Below, piece after piece: positions 56,687 to 64,000 of a DNA stretch of 64,000 nucleotides. Both the position numbers and the translations under genes were made by a program. Where the stretch lies: positions 1,488,001 to 1,552,000 of the forward strand of contig NZ_VFOO01000001.1 in NCBI RefSeq assembly GCF_006716115.1, in the 5' to 3' direction. The notes beneath the pieces were generated by a model, which ran no database searches, was not told where the DNA came from, and worked only from the letters and a program-made list of their open reading frames with translations. The stretch's first letter is position 1, and every line of letters starts with the position of its first letter. This DNA is from Subtercola boreus (lineage in GTDB: Bacteria; Actinomycetota; Actinomycetes; Actinomycetales; Microbacteriaceae).

Positions 56687-57994
56687 GTGGCCGGCAGCGG
56701 TTATCCCGACACACGCGGCCTCACCGAGCGGGCGCACGACGTGATCGTCGGCACCGGGCTCTCGCACGTAGCCGGCGTGCGCCGCCTCGTCGAGGAGTCC
56801 TGGCAGCGGTCGCTCCAGTCGAACCTCGACCCCGACCGCCTGGCCCCCGCGTTCGACCTCGACGACGAGGCGCTCCGCCAGTATCGCAGTGAGCACCCGC
56901 TCGCGCTGGTGCTGCCGGTCATCCACCGCCTGCTGATCGCGCACACCTTCGAACGCGGCCTCATTGTCGCGATCGGCGACCAGGCCGGCCGGCTGCTCTG
57001 GATCGATGGCGACCGCGACCTCCGTCGCCGCGCCGAGGGCATGGCCTTTGTCGAGGGTGCCAACTGGTCGGAGCGGGTCGTCGGCACGAGCGCGCCCGGC
57101 ACCGCGCTGGCGCTCGACCACAGCATCCAGATCGGCGGGGCGGAGCACTTCAACCGTATCGTGCACCCGTGGAGCTGCACAGCGGTGCCGGTGCACGACC
57201 CGTCCTCGGGCGATGTGCTCGGCGTCATCGACATCACCGGCGGCGACGATGCCGTCTCCCCCGTCACCCTGCCCCTGCTCGAAGCTGCGGTGGCTGCCGC
57301 TGAAGCGGAGCTGCGCATCCACCAGCTGACGCCCGCGCGGTCGCACCGCACACCGCGGCCCGCCGCCCCCTCTCCCGTGCAGCAGCGGGTGACGGATGCC
57401 CCGCTCCTCAGTGTGCTCGGCCGGGAGGTCGCACGGCTCGACTTCGGCGGTCGCAGCATCGAGTTGAGCGCGCGGCACTCCGAGATCCTGACCCTGCTCG
57501 CCTGGAACCGGCACGGGCTGTCGGCCGAGCAACTCGCCCAGAAGCTCTATATCGCCGACAACTCGGTTGCCACGCTCCGGGCCGAGATGGTGCGCCTCCG
57601 GGCGGTGCTCGTCGACCTCGACCCTTCCCTCGAGCCGCTCTCGCGGCCCTACCGCCTGCCGGTGCCGTTCGAGCTCGACGCGCACCGCGTGCTGGCCTTC
57701 CTCGAGCGCGGCGCCCACCGCGTGGCCCTCGGTGCGTACGCGGGCGAGGTGCTCGCGGGGTCGAAGGCACCCGGTGTCGTCGAGATCCGGCGCGAGGTGA
57801 GCGCCAACGTGCGCGAGTCGCTGCTGACGGATGCCTCGGCCGACGTTCTGCTGGGCTACGCCCGCTCCGACGAGTGCGCCTATGACCGCGACGTCTGGCT
57901 GGCCTGCCTGAGACGCCTGCCCGCGCATTCGCCGAAACGGGCATCCGTGGTCTCGCGGATCGAGCACATCGAGGCGGAACTCGCGGGGCCCTGA
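56687..57994 (+). CDS. AcoR-like GAF-domain transcriptional regulator
   Basis: This regulator has 435 residues. The N-terminal part matches AcoR-type sensors (VRRLVEESWQRSL, HPLALVLPVIHRLL, a GAF domain with EGANWSERVVGTSAPGTALAL and EHFNRIVHPWSCTAVPVHDP). It lacks the AAA+ sigma-54 domain; a C-terminal helix-turn-helix region (SARHSEILTLLAWNRHGLSAEQLAQKLY) takes its place. In actinobacteria this form sits beside ExaC/AldB-type aldehyde dehydrogenases, as here, and activates them in response to alcohols or acetoin-like compounds. The start is GTG. Confidence 0.87.
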   Translation: MAGSGYPDTRGLTERAHDVIVGTGLSHVAGVRRLVEESWQRSLQSNLDPDRLAPAFDLDDEALRQYRSEHPLALVLPVIHRLLIAHTFERGLIVAIGDQAGRLLWIDGDRDLRRRAEGMAFVEGANWSERVVGTSAPGTALALDHSIQIGGAEHFNRIVHPWSCTAVPVHDPSSGDVLGVIDITGGDDAVSPVTLPLLEAAVAAAEAELRIHQLTPARSHRTPRPAAPSPVQQRVTDAPLLSVLGREVARLDFGGRSIELSARHSEILTLLAWNRHGLSAEQLAQKLYIADNSVATLRAEMVRLRAVLVDLDPSLEPLSRPYRLPVPFELDAHRVLAFLERGAHRVALGAYAGEVLAGSKAPGVVEIRREVSANVRESLLTDASADVLLGYARSDECAYDRDVWLACLRRLPAHSPKRASVVSRIEHIEAELAGP

Positions 57995-58010
57995 GCGACC
58001 GCGGCTGCTC

Positions 58011-58038
58011 GCAATCTTTCGCAACCTGCCCGCAACCT
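58011..58038 (+). promoter_or_regulatory. Three phased CGCAAYC repeats upstream of the aldehyde dehydrogenase
   Basis: CGCAATC (58011-58017), CGCAACC (58021-58027) and CGCAACC (58032-58038) recur every 10-11 bp in the gap between the regulator and its presumed target. The phasing puts them on one face of the helix, as expected for an activator such as the AcoR-like protein. Binding is inferred. Confidence 0.5.
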
Positions 58039-58113
58039 TCCCCTGCGTAACGTCAGGCTCGGAGGACGCATCCGTGCCTCCTGAGAAGACAACGACGTCG
58101 AAGGATCACCGAA

Positions 58114-59637
<1,524 letters not shown>

Positions 59638-59644
59638 ACCGCCG

Positions 59645-60055
59645 ATGCCTGTCGATGCCGCGGTGACGCTCCCGCATGAGACGCAGTCGCGCGTCGCGCT
59701 GGCCGATGTCAGCGTCTCGCTTCTGCGAAAGCTGTGGGAGCAGTACGGCCCGCTGATGTTCCACCAGTCGGGTGGATGCTGCGACGGCAGTTCCCCGATG
59801 TGCTACCCGGCCGGGGACTTCATCACCTCCGACGCCGACGTGCTCCTCGGAGTGCTCGACATCGCCCCGGCCGGTGGCGCCTCGCAACCGATCGACTTCT
59901 GGATGTCGGCCGAGCAGTTCGCATACTGGAGCCACACCCACCTCACGATCGACGTGGTGAAGGGTCGCGGCAGCGGATTCTCGGTGGAGGCGCCGGAGGG
60001 CGTGCGGTTCCTGATCCGCTCGAAACTGATGGATTCGGCACTCCCCTTCGAGTAA
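59645..60055 (+). CDS. DUF779-family protein
   Basis: This 136-residue protein matches the DUF779 group. Its landmark is the cysteine-rich HQSGGCCDGSSPMCYP, followed by FWMSAEQFAYWSHTHLTIDVVKGRGSGFS (partly quoted) and the SLEAPEG-like VEAPEGVRFL. DUF779 genes are almost always beside ExaC-type aldehyde dehydrogenases. The three Cys may bind metal, and a role in maturation or redox protection of the enzyme has been supposed but not shown. Confidence 0.87.
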   Translation: MPVDAAVTLPHETQSRVALADVSVSLLRKLWEQYGPLMFHQSGGCCDGSSPMCYPAGDFITSDADVLLGVLDIAPAGGASQPIDFWMSAEQFAYWSHTHLTIDVVKGRGSGFSVEAPEGVRFLIRSKLMDSALPFE

Positions 60056-60075
60056 CCGCGTCCCTCCCGTCACCG

Positions 60076-60138
60076 AATCGGCGGCCACAGCCCGATCCTC
60101 CGCGCTATCTGCGCCGGATCCGGCTGGGGCCGCCGATT
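60076..60138. repeat. 63-bp imperfect palindrome
   Basis: Arms of 23 bases (60076-60098 and 60116-60138) pair at 21 positions around a 17-base loop. The outer 11 bases, AATCGGCGGCC and GGCCGCCGATT, are perfect. It lies 20 bases after the DUF779 stop. The stem is much longer than a normal terminator. It could serve as one, or be a palindromic mobile-element remnant like the hairpin at 4467, with which it shares size but not sequence. Confidence 0.8.
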
Positions 60139-60194
60139 GCGTTCTGTGCCACCCCGGCCGCAGCGCGTCTCAACTCAGCGCGGCTCGGCGGGGC

Positions 60195-60587
60195 TCAGCC
60201 CCACACCACCCGCAGACCGCCGAGCTCGGCGAAGGCGCGATCAGCGGTCACGAGCACAGCGTTCTCGACGATCGCCTGGGCGGCGAGCATCCGGTCGAAC
60301 GGATCGCGGTGCGCCCAGTCGAGTTGGGCGGTCACCAGCGCATGCTCGGTCGTGACCGGCAACTCGGTCGCCCTCAACGTCTCCAGATGGTGCGGCAAGG
60401 CGGCGAGGAACGGCCCCGCTTCCGGAAAGTGGCCCTTTCGGAACTTGATCCCGAGCTCCAACGGCGTGACGGCCGACACCAAGACCGCGTTCTTGATGTC
60501 TGCGAGCAGTTCTCGTGCCGCGAAAGGGATCCGGTCTGGTTCTCGGATCGCCCAATATGCCGCATGGGTGTCGAGCAAAAGGCGCAT
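60195..60587 (-). CDS. PIN-domain toxin (VapC-like)
   Basis: This PIN ribonuclease has 130 residues. Acidic residues typical of the active site are seen in RLLLDTHAAYW (Asp), SAVTPLELGIK (Glu), RDPFDRMLAAQA (Asp) and VTADRAF (Asp). The ATG at 60587 overlaps the antitoxin stop as ATGA. The T-P-L-E-L-G-I-K pattern matches the type II toxin group paired with Phd-type antitoxins. It should cleave a specific RNA when released from the antitoxin. Confidence 0.9.
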   Translation of the reverse strand: MRLLLDTHAAYWAIREPDRIPFAARELLADIKNAVLVSAVTPLELGIKFRKGHFPEAGPFLAALPHHLETLRATELPVTTEHALVTAQLDWAHRDPFDRMLAAQAIVENAVLVTADRAFAELGGLRVVWG

Positions 60588-60817
60588 CACGCCCCCCACT
60601 CGGCGAGCTCTTCTTCGGTCATCGGCTCCCAGAACGACTCGGGCAAGGGCGGACCCGGGGCAAATCCGAGCTCCCGTCGGGGCGCAGGCTCGACCGGCCG
60701 CAGCGTCGCGATGGGCTTTCCGCCACGGGCCAGGATGAATTCCTCCCCGCGCTCCACCCGGCTCAGGATCTCCGACAGTCGTGTCTTGGCATCCTGCACA
60801 TTCAGCATCTCGGTCAT
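60587..60817 (-). CDS. Phd/YefM-type antitoxin
   Basis: This 76-residue antitoxin has the Phd start MTEMLNVQDAKTRLSEILSRVERGEEFILARGGKPIATLRPV (partly quoted; DNA-binding part) and a short C-terminal toxin-binding tail (PLPESFWEPMTEEELAEWG). The ATG at 60817 lies one base after a 24-base palindrome that is the likely operator. It is coupled to the PIN toxin through ATGA. An upstream ATG nine codons earlier would place the operator inside the gene. Confidence 0.9.
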   Translation of the reverse strand: MTEMLNVQDAKTRLSEILSRVERGEEFILARGGKPIATLRPVEPAPRRELGFAPGPPLPESFWEPMTEEELAEWGA

Positions 60818-60841
60818 GTTGACCAACTCTAGTTGGTCAAC
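60818..60841. promoter_or_regulatory. Antitoxin operator palindrome
   Basis: GTTGACCAAC (60818-60827) and GTTGGTCAAC (60832-60841) are perfect 10-base arms around TCTA, touching the antitoxin start codon. This position fits autorepression of the toxin-antitoxin operon, perhaps with a leaderless or very short leader transcript. Confidence 0.75.
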
Positions 60842-61184
60842 CATCACTCCCACCAGAACCGCCAGAGGTGCGATCCGACCAGTCGTGGCACATACGGCCT
60901 CGGTCCATCCGAGCTCGGCCAGGCAGTCGGAGGGTTTCGCTGCCGGAATCAGCGCCGGCCTCGCGCCTTCGAAGCCAGCACCGTCGTGATCATCACAGCC
61001 GACGAGGCGCAGAAACGCTTCGTCGTCCCTCTCATCACCGATGGTCAGCTCTCCGGACCGATCCCGCACGATCTCGGTAGCAGAGCAGGCCGCCACGGTG
61101 AACTGTGTACACAGGCGCCAATCACGCAGTTGGGGAGGAGAAGAGCGCGAGCGGAGCGGAGCGGCGCGGCGCTACGCTGAGCAG
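60842..61184. other. Gap without a supported gene
   Basis: Both strands are open over long stretches, but no start with a ribosome site and no family is recognised. A + strand segment around 60980-61060 reads STVVIITADEAQKRFVVPLITDG, which looks protein-like and may be a gene remnant. The last 50 bases are a purine-rich GAGCGG repeat run before the next GTG start. Confidence 0.4.
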
Positions 61185-62528
61185 GTGTTCTCGATCCTGT
61201 CCCGCACACTCCAGCTCGTGGCGGCCCGCTGGCCGCAGCTGCTGGCGTGGTACCTCGCGGGCTGGCTCGCGCGGTACCTGCTGATCGAGCTCGCCGCGTT
61301 CTTCGGGGCCACCAGCGCCCTCGTCGGCCTGATGATCATGCCGCTCGCCATCCTGGCCCGCCTCGGCAGCTACATCGCCATGTTCCTGACGCTCCGGCCG
61401 GCGCTCCCCGGCTTCGTGAGCCTCCGCGAGCGCGGCGAGGACGCGGTCGACCGCACCACGAGCGGCCGAGCATCCGGCCCGCGAACGCGCCTGTACGACA
61501 TCCTGCTGGTGACCATCCTCCCGTTCTTCGCGTTCTACGCCGCCTGGCAGCTGCTCGCCGACGACACCCAGCAGTACGCTCAGGCGGCCCTGAAGAACAT
61601 CAACTTCTTCGACGGCGCGCACTCCGGAGGTGTGCTCGCGATCGAGGTCAGCCCGTACTCGATCGGCGCGATCGTCGTCGCGTTCGCCGGCCGCTTCCTC
61701 ATCAAGCGCTACAGCGACAGGCTCCCGCGCTGGACGAACCTGGTCGCCGTCTACCTCGAAGCCGTCTGGGTCTACCTGACGCTCTTCCTCATCACGACCT
61801 ACCAGCAGGACTTCCAGACCTGGCTCGCCGACCGCCAGGCGATGCGCTGGCTCGACGATCTGCGGCAGAGCATCGTCGGATTCTTCTCGCCCTTCGAGAC
61901 GATCTACGCCGCTGTGCAGTGGGCGATCAACGAGACCGGCGGACTGGTGCTGCTGCCGCTCGCCTGGCTCACCCTCGCCGGCATCGTCTACGGGCGGGCG
62001 CTCGTGGCCCCGCGGTTCCGTCTGAGGGAGCCGCGCCTCCGCGCCTACGAGACGGCCCGGCAGCGTTTCGACGCCCTCCCGACGTTCGTCAGTTCCCGCC
62101 TGAAGGATCTCGGCTCGGACTGGGCCGGCCGCTGGCGCCCCTTCGCGGATGCCCTGCTGCTCATCTGGCGCGCAGGAGTCGTGCCCATGGGGATCTTCAT
62201 CCTCGCGTACACCGTGCTCCAGAGCGCCACCGCCTGGCTCGACCTCGCGGGCGTGCGGCTCATCGGCCCGCACGACCTCAACTCGTGGTGGATGAACTTC
62301 GACCAGCTGCTCAGCTTCGTCGTCGATGTCATCGTCGAACCGCTGCGGCTCTGCCTCGTGGCGGCGGCCTACAACTTCTGCCTGGTCGCGCTCGGCGAGC
62401 GGCGCGAGGTGGCGGCTGCGGCGGATGCCGCGGGCACGGCTGCCGCGGGCACGGCGGCGGCTGGCACGGCCGCGGCGCAGCCTGCGGGCACGTCCGCTCC
62501 GGATGCCGCGGGCACCCCTACAGCCTGA
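61185..62528 (+). CDS. Multi-span membrane protein, unknown function
   Basis: This 447-residue protein has about eight hydrophobic segments and two amphipathic regions. It opens VFSILSRTLQLVAARWPQLLAWYLAGWLARYLL, where the GTG follows GAGCAG; a longer reading upstream crosses a low-complexity run. The C terminus is a repeated A-A-G-T tail of about 40 residues. I do not recognise the family. It is convergent with the gene at 62518, overlapping by 11 bases. Confidence 0.7.
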   Translation: MFSILSRTLQLVAARWPQLLAWYLAGWLARYLLIELAAFFGATSALVGLMIMPLAILARLGSYIAMFLTLRPALPGFVSLRERGEDAVDRTTSGRASGPRTRLYDILLVTILPFFAFYAAWQLLADDTQQYAQAALKNINFFDGAHSGGVLAIEVSPYSIGAIVVAFAGRFLIKRYSDRLPRWTNLVAVYLEAVWVYLTLFLITTYQQDFQTWLADRQAMRWLDDLRQSIVGFFSPFETIYAAVQWAINETGGLVLLPLAWLTLAGIVYGRALVAPRFRLREPRLRAYETARQRFDALPTFVSSRLKDLGSDWAGRWRPFADALLLIWRAGVVPMGIFILAYTVLQSATAWLDLAGVRLIGPHDLNSWWMNFDQLLSFVVDVIVEPLRLCLVAAAYNFCLVALGERREVAAAADAAGTAAAGTAAAGTAAAQPAGTSAPDAAGTPTA

Positions 62529-63072
62529 GCGAGAGGTACCGCGGCAGTTGGTCGCCCACCTCGAGGTGCATTGCGAGTGCGCTGTCGACCGTGCTCGGGA
62601 TCACGAACAGCGCCTCGAGCTGGTATGGCGAAGTGAGGTCGGTCGTGCATCCGGACTCCACGCCCTCCGCACCCTCATAGTCGATCGGGTCGAAGGCGGC
62701 ATCGCCCCAGTTCCGGGCCAGCTCGCCGCCGCCCTGTTCCTCGAGGCGCAGCTCGCAGTAGGGCGACGCGCCGTTCTCGTCGAGCTCGCGCGGGGTGACG
62801 TCGACCGTGACGACCACGAGGTCGCTGCCGGCAGGCAGGCGCGCGGCCTCCCCCTCCGGGCTCGTGGACGCGATGCGCCGGGTGCTGTCGACCCGCCAGC
62901 CGGTACCGGCGAAGTCGGCCTCCGCGCCGGAGTCGACGACCACGGGCTGGCTCGGCCTGCTCGAGTAGTACCGCACCCATTCGTTCGAGAACGTCACGCC
63001 GAGCGTCGCCGGCACGAGCACCACGACGGCGACGAGGGCGATCGCGTTCCGGCGCAGCCAGCCCCCGGTCAT
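62518..63072 (-). CDS. Membrane-anchored extracellular protein, unknown function
   Basis: This 184-residue protein has one N-terminal helix (NAIALVAVVVLVPATLGVTF) and an extracytoplasmic beta-rich domain with two cysteines (SPYCELRL and ESGCTTDL) that may form a disulfide. It is coupled to the gene upstream by a 4-base overlap (63069-63072), so the two products probably act together. Confidence 0.7.
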   Translation of the reverse strand: MTGGWLRRNAIALVAVVVLVPATLGVTFSNEWVRYYSSRPSQPVVVDSGAEADFAGTGWRVDSTRRIASTSPEGEAARLPAGSDLVVVTVDVTPRELDENGASPYCELRLEEQGGGELARNWGDAAFDPIDYEGAEGVESGCTTDLTSPYQLEALFVIPSTVDSALAMHLEVGDQLPRYLSLRL

Positions 63073-63749
63073 CCGATGCCCCAGACCGGCTTGTCAGTGG
63101 TGACGGAGGCCTCGCGTGGCAGGGCGGCCAGGTCGATCGGAACCACGACCATCGAATCGGTGCGCGGATCGTCGTTCGCCGCCAGCTGGATCTCGGCCCC
63201 GCGGGCGTCGTCCCCCGCCACCGCATCCTCCGGAACCTCGAACATCAGCGGCCCGGTCTGCGGCAGCCCGACGCTCAGCACCGCACCCTCGATGGTGGCC
63301 TGGTCCGGGCGTTCGGATGCTCCGTAGAGCGTGTCGCCGATCTTCAGTTGCGCGGTGCCGAGGCTGACCCCGTAGTCGGTGAGCACGGCCTCGACACGGG
63401 CATCCACGACCACCCAGACGCCCGAGGTCTCCCCCGACCATCCGTTGCTCGCGGTCACCGCGTCGGCGACCCGCACGTCGGTGACGGTCGCCTGGATGTT
63501 GCGTCCCGTCAGCGTCTGGCCGACCGGGCCGGTCACGGGGATGGCGGCCTGCCACTGCTCCTCGGTGGGCGCGGTGTGCAGCACGATGCCGGCGACGACG
63601 AGGAAGACGACGAGCAGGGCACCGTTCAGCACATGCCGCCAGGGCGGGGTGCGAGGCTTGGCGGGTGTGGTGGCGCCTTCTGCGGCGAGGGTCTCGGCAC
63701 CGGATGTCGCGCCAGCACCCTCACGTGCGGCCGGGGTCTCGCCGCTCAC
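63069..63749 (-). CDS. Membrane-anchored DUF4352-like extracellular protein
   Basis: This 226-residue protein has a disordered Ala/Thr/Pro N terminus, one helix (VLNGALLVVFLVVAGIVL) and a beta-sandwich-like domain (VGQTLTGRNIQATVTDVRVADAVTAS, GVWVVVDARVEAVLTDYGVSLGTAQLKIGD, partly quoted). This is like DUF4352 proteins of Gram-positive envelopes. The GTG overlaps the upstream stop as GTGA. It is the middle gene of a three-gene envelope operon. Confidence 0.72.
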   Translation of the reverse strand: MSGETPAAREGAGATSGAETLAAEGATTPAKPRTPPWRHVLNGALLVVFLVVAGIVLHTAPTEEQWQAAIPVTGPVGQTLTGRNIQATVTDVRVADAVTASNGWSGETSGVWVVVDARVEAVLTDYGVSLGTAQLKIGDTLYGASERPDQATIEGAVLSVGLPQTGPLMFEVPEDAVAGDDARGAEIQLAANDDPRTDSMVVVPIDLAALPREASVTTDKPVWGIG

Positions 63750-64000
63750 GATGTCGGCTCCGCGGTCGGGGTCGGACTCGCAGCCGGGCCCGTGTTCGCG
63801 CCCTGGTCCGTGTTCGCACTCTGGTCCGTGTTCGCGCCTGCGCCCACATCCTTCAGCGGAACCGTCGCGAATGCCGCCAGGTACGGATCCTCGTACCGGG
63901 CGCCGAAGGTGACGAACCCGCCCGCCGCGTACACCTTGTCGTAGATGTCGACCCGCACGTCACCCGGGCCGACCGTCGCGGTGTCCGCGACCTGCCAGAC
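63746..64000 (-). CDS. C-terminal part of an upstream gene, cut by the window end
   Basis: The frame is open to base 64000, and about 84 residues are visible, starting VWQVADTATVGPGDVRVDIYD. After a GARYEDPYLAAFATV segment the protein ends in a tail of repeated A-N-T-D-Q units and a Pro/Thr-rich end. The family cannot be named from this part. The GTG at 63958 is internal to the domain and is not the start. It is coupled to the DUF4352-like gene by GTGA. Confidence 0.6.
   Translation of the reverse strand, partial: VWQVADTATVGPGDVRVDIYDKVYAAGGFVTFGARYEDPYLAAFATVPLKDVGAGANTDQSANTDQGANTGPAASPTPTAEPTS
63790..63840. repeat. 18-bp tandem repeat encoding a hexapeptide tail
   Basis: CCGTGTTCGCGCCCTGGT (63790-63807) is followed by a close copy (63808-63825) and a partial third. 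On the - strand each unit gives one A-N-T-D-Q-S/G hexapeptide near the C terminus of the truncated gene. Confidence 0.75.

Overview
The window is high-GC, gene-dense DNA with many GTG starts, ATGA/GTGA stop-start overlaps, F420- and LLM-type flavin enzymes, an LCP cell-wall ligase and an ECF41-type sigma factor. This points to an actinobacterium, probably of the Microbacteriaceae type; that placement is inferred from style, as no rRNA is present. I saw no tRNA, rRNA, CRISPR array, insertion sequence or prophage gene. About 65 protein genes are supported, and two of them are broken by a single in-frame stop codon.

Layout. 1-2.4 kb: the end of a DMT exporter, then a TetR regulator divergent from a short-chain dehydrogenase (SDR) with twin operators between them. 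2.4-13.1 kb (- strand): a ten-gene operon that is an expanded Nit1C cluster (the nitrilase / nitrogen-starvation cluster, MSMEG_0565-0572 / sll0783-0787 families). It holds an amidohydrolase, the Sll0783-type protein, a radical SAM enzyme, a GNAT-AIR synthase fusion, a nitrilase, the MSMEG_0570 protein, a flavoprotein, a second nitrilase that has lost its catalytic residues, a GT4 glycosyltransferase and an AMP-forming ligase. Its promoter carries helically phased GAAAC half-sites resembling a GlnR box. 13.3-14.1 kb: a lone SDR. 14.1-22.3 kb (- strand): a seven-gene operon that reads as a complete eugenol/hydroxycinnamyl route: aldehyde dehydrogenase, zinc alcohol dehydrogenase, a vanillyl-alcohol-oxidase-family flavoenzyme, then genes matching couN-couO-couM and couL for beta-oxidative deacetylation of hydroxycinnamoyl-CoA. 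A divergent AraC activator and a MarR repressor follow.

24-34.8 kb: accessory singletons (small membrane proteins, a VanZ-like protein, a winged-helix regulator, acetyltransferases, an isochorismatase-type hydrolase, an F420 enzyme, an ECF41 sigma factor, an LLM oxidoreductase). 35-41 kb: an LCP protein, then a GAF-LuxR regulator with a class II aldolase, a HAD phosphatase, DhaL and DhaK. 41.7-49.8 kb: an ArsR-DUF2071 pair, and a LacI-controlled ABC sugar importer operon ending in a glycogen-debranching-type glycosidase. 49.9-56.6 kb: a D,D-carboxypeptidase, two hairpin repeats, an Abi-family pseudogene, glucose-6-phosphate dehydrogenase, a DHA2 exporter and an SPFH protein. 56.7-60.1 kb: an AcoR-like regulator, an ExaC/AldB-type aldehyde dehydrogenase and a DUF779 protein. 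60.2-60.8 kb: a Phd-PIN toxin-antitoxin pair. 61.2 kb to the end: envelope proteins of unknown function.

Best leads: the catalytically dead nitrilase paralogue kept beside an intact one in the Nit1C operon; a 60-bp near-perfect hairpin carried in frame inside the glycosyltransferase gene; the compact eugenol-to-vanillate operon; a 63-bp palindrome at 60.1 kb; and two genes each broken by one nonsense codon (31.8 kb and 51.8 kb).
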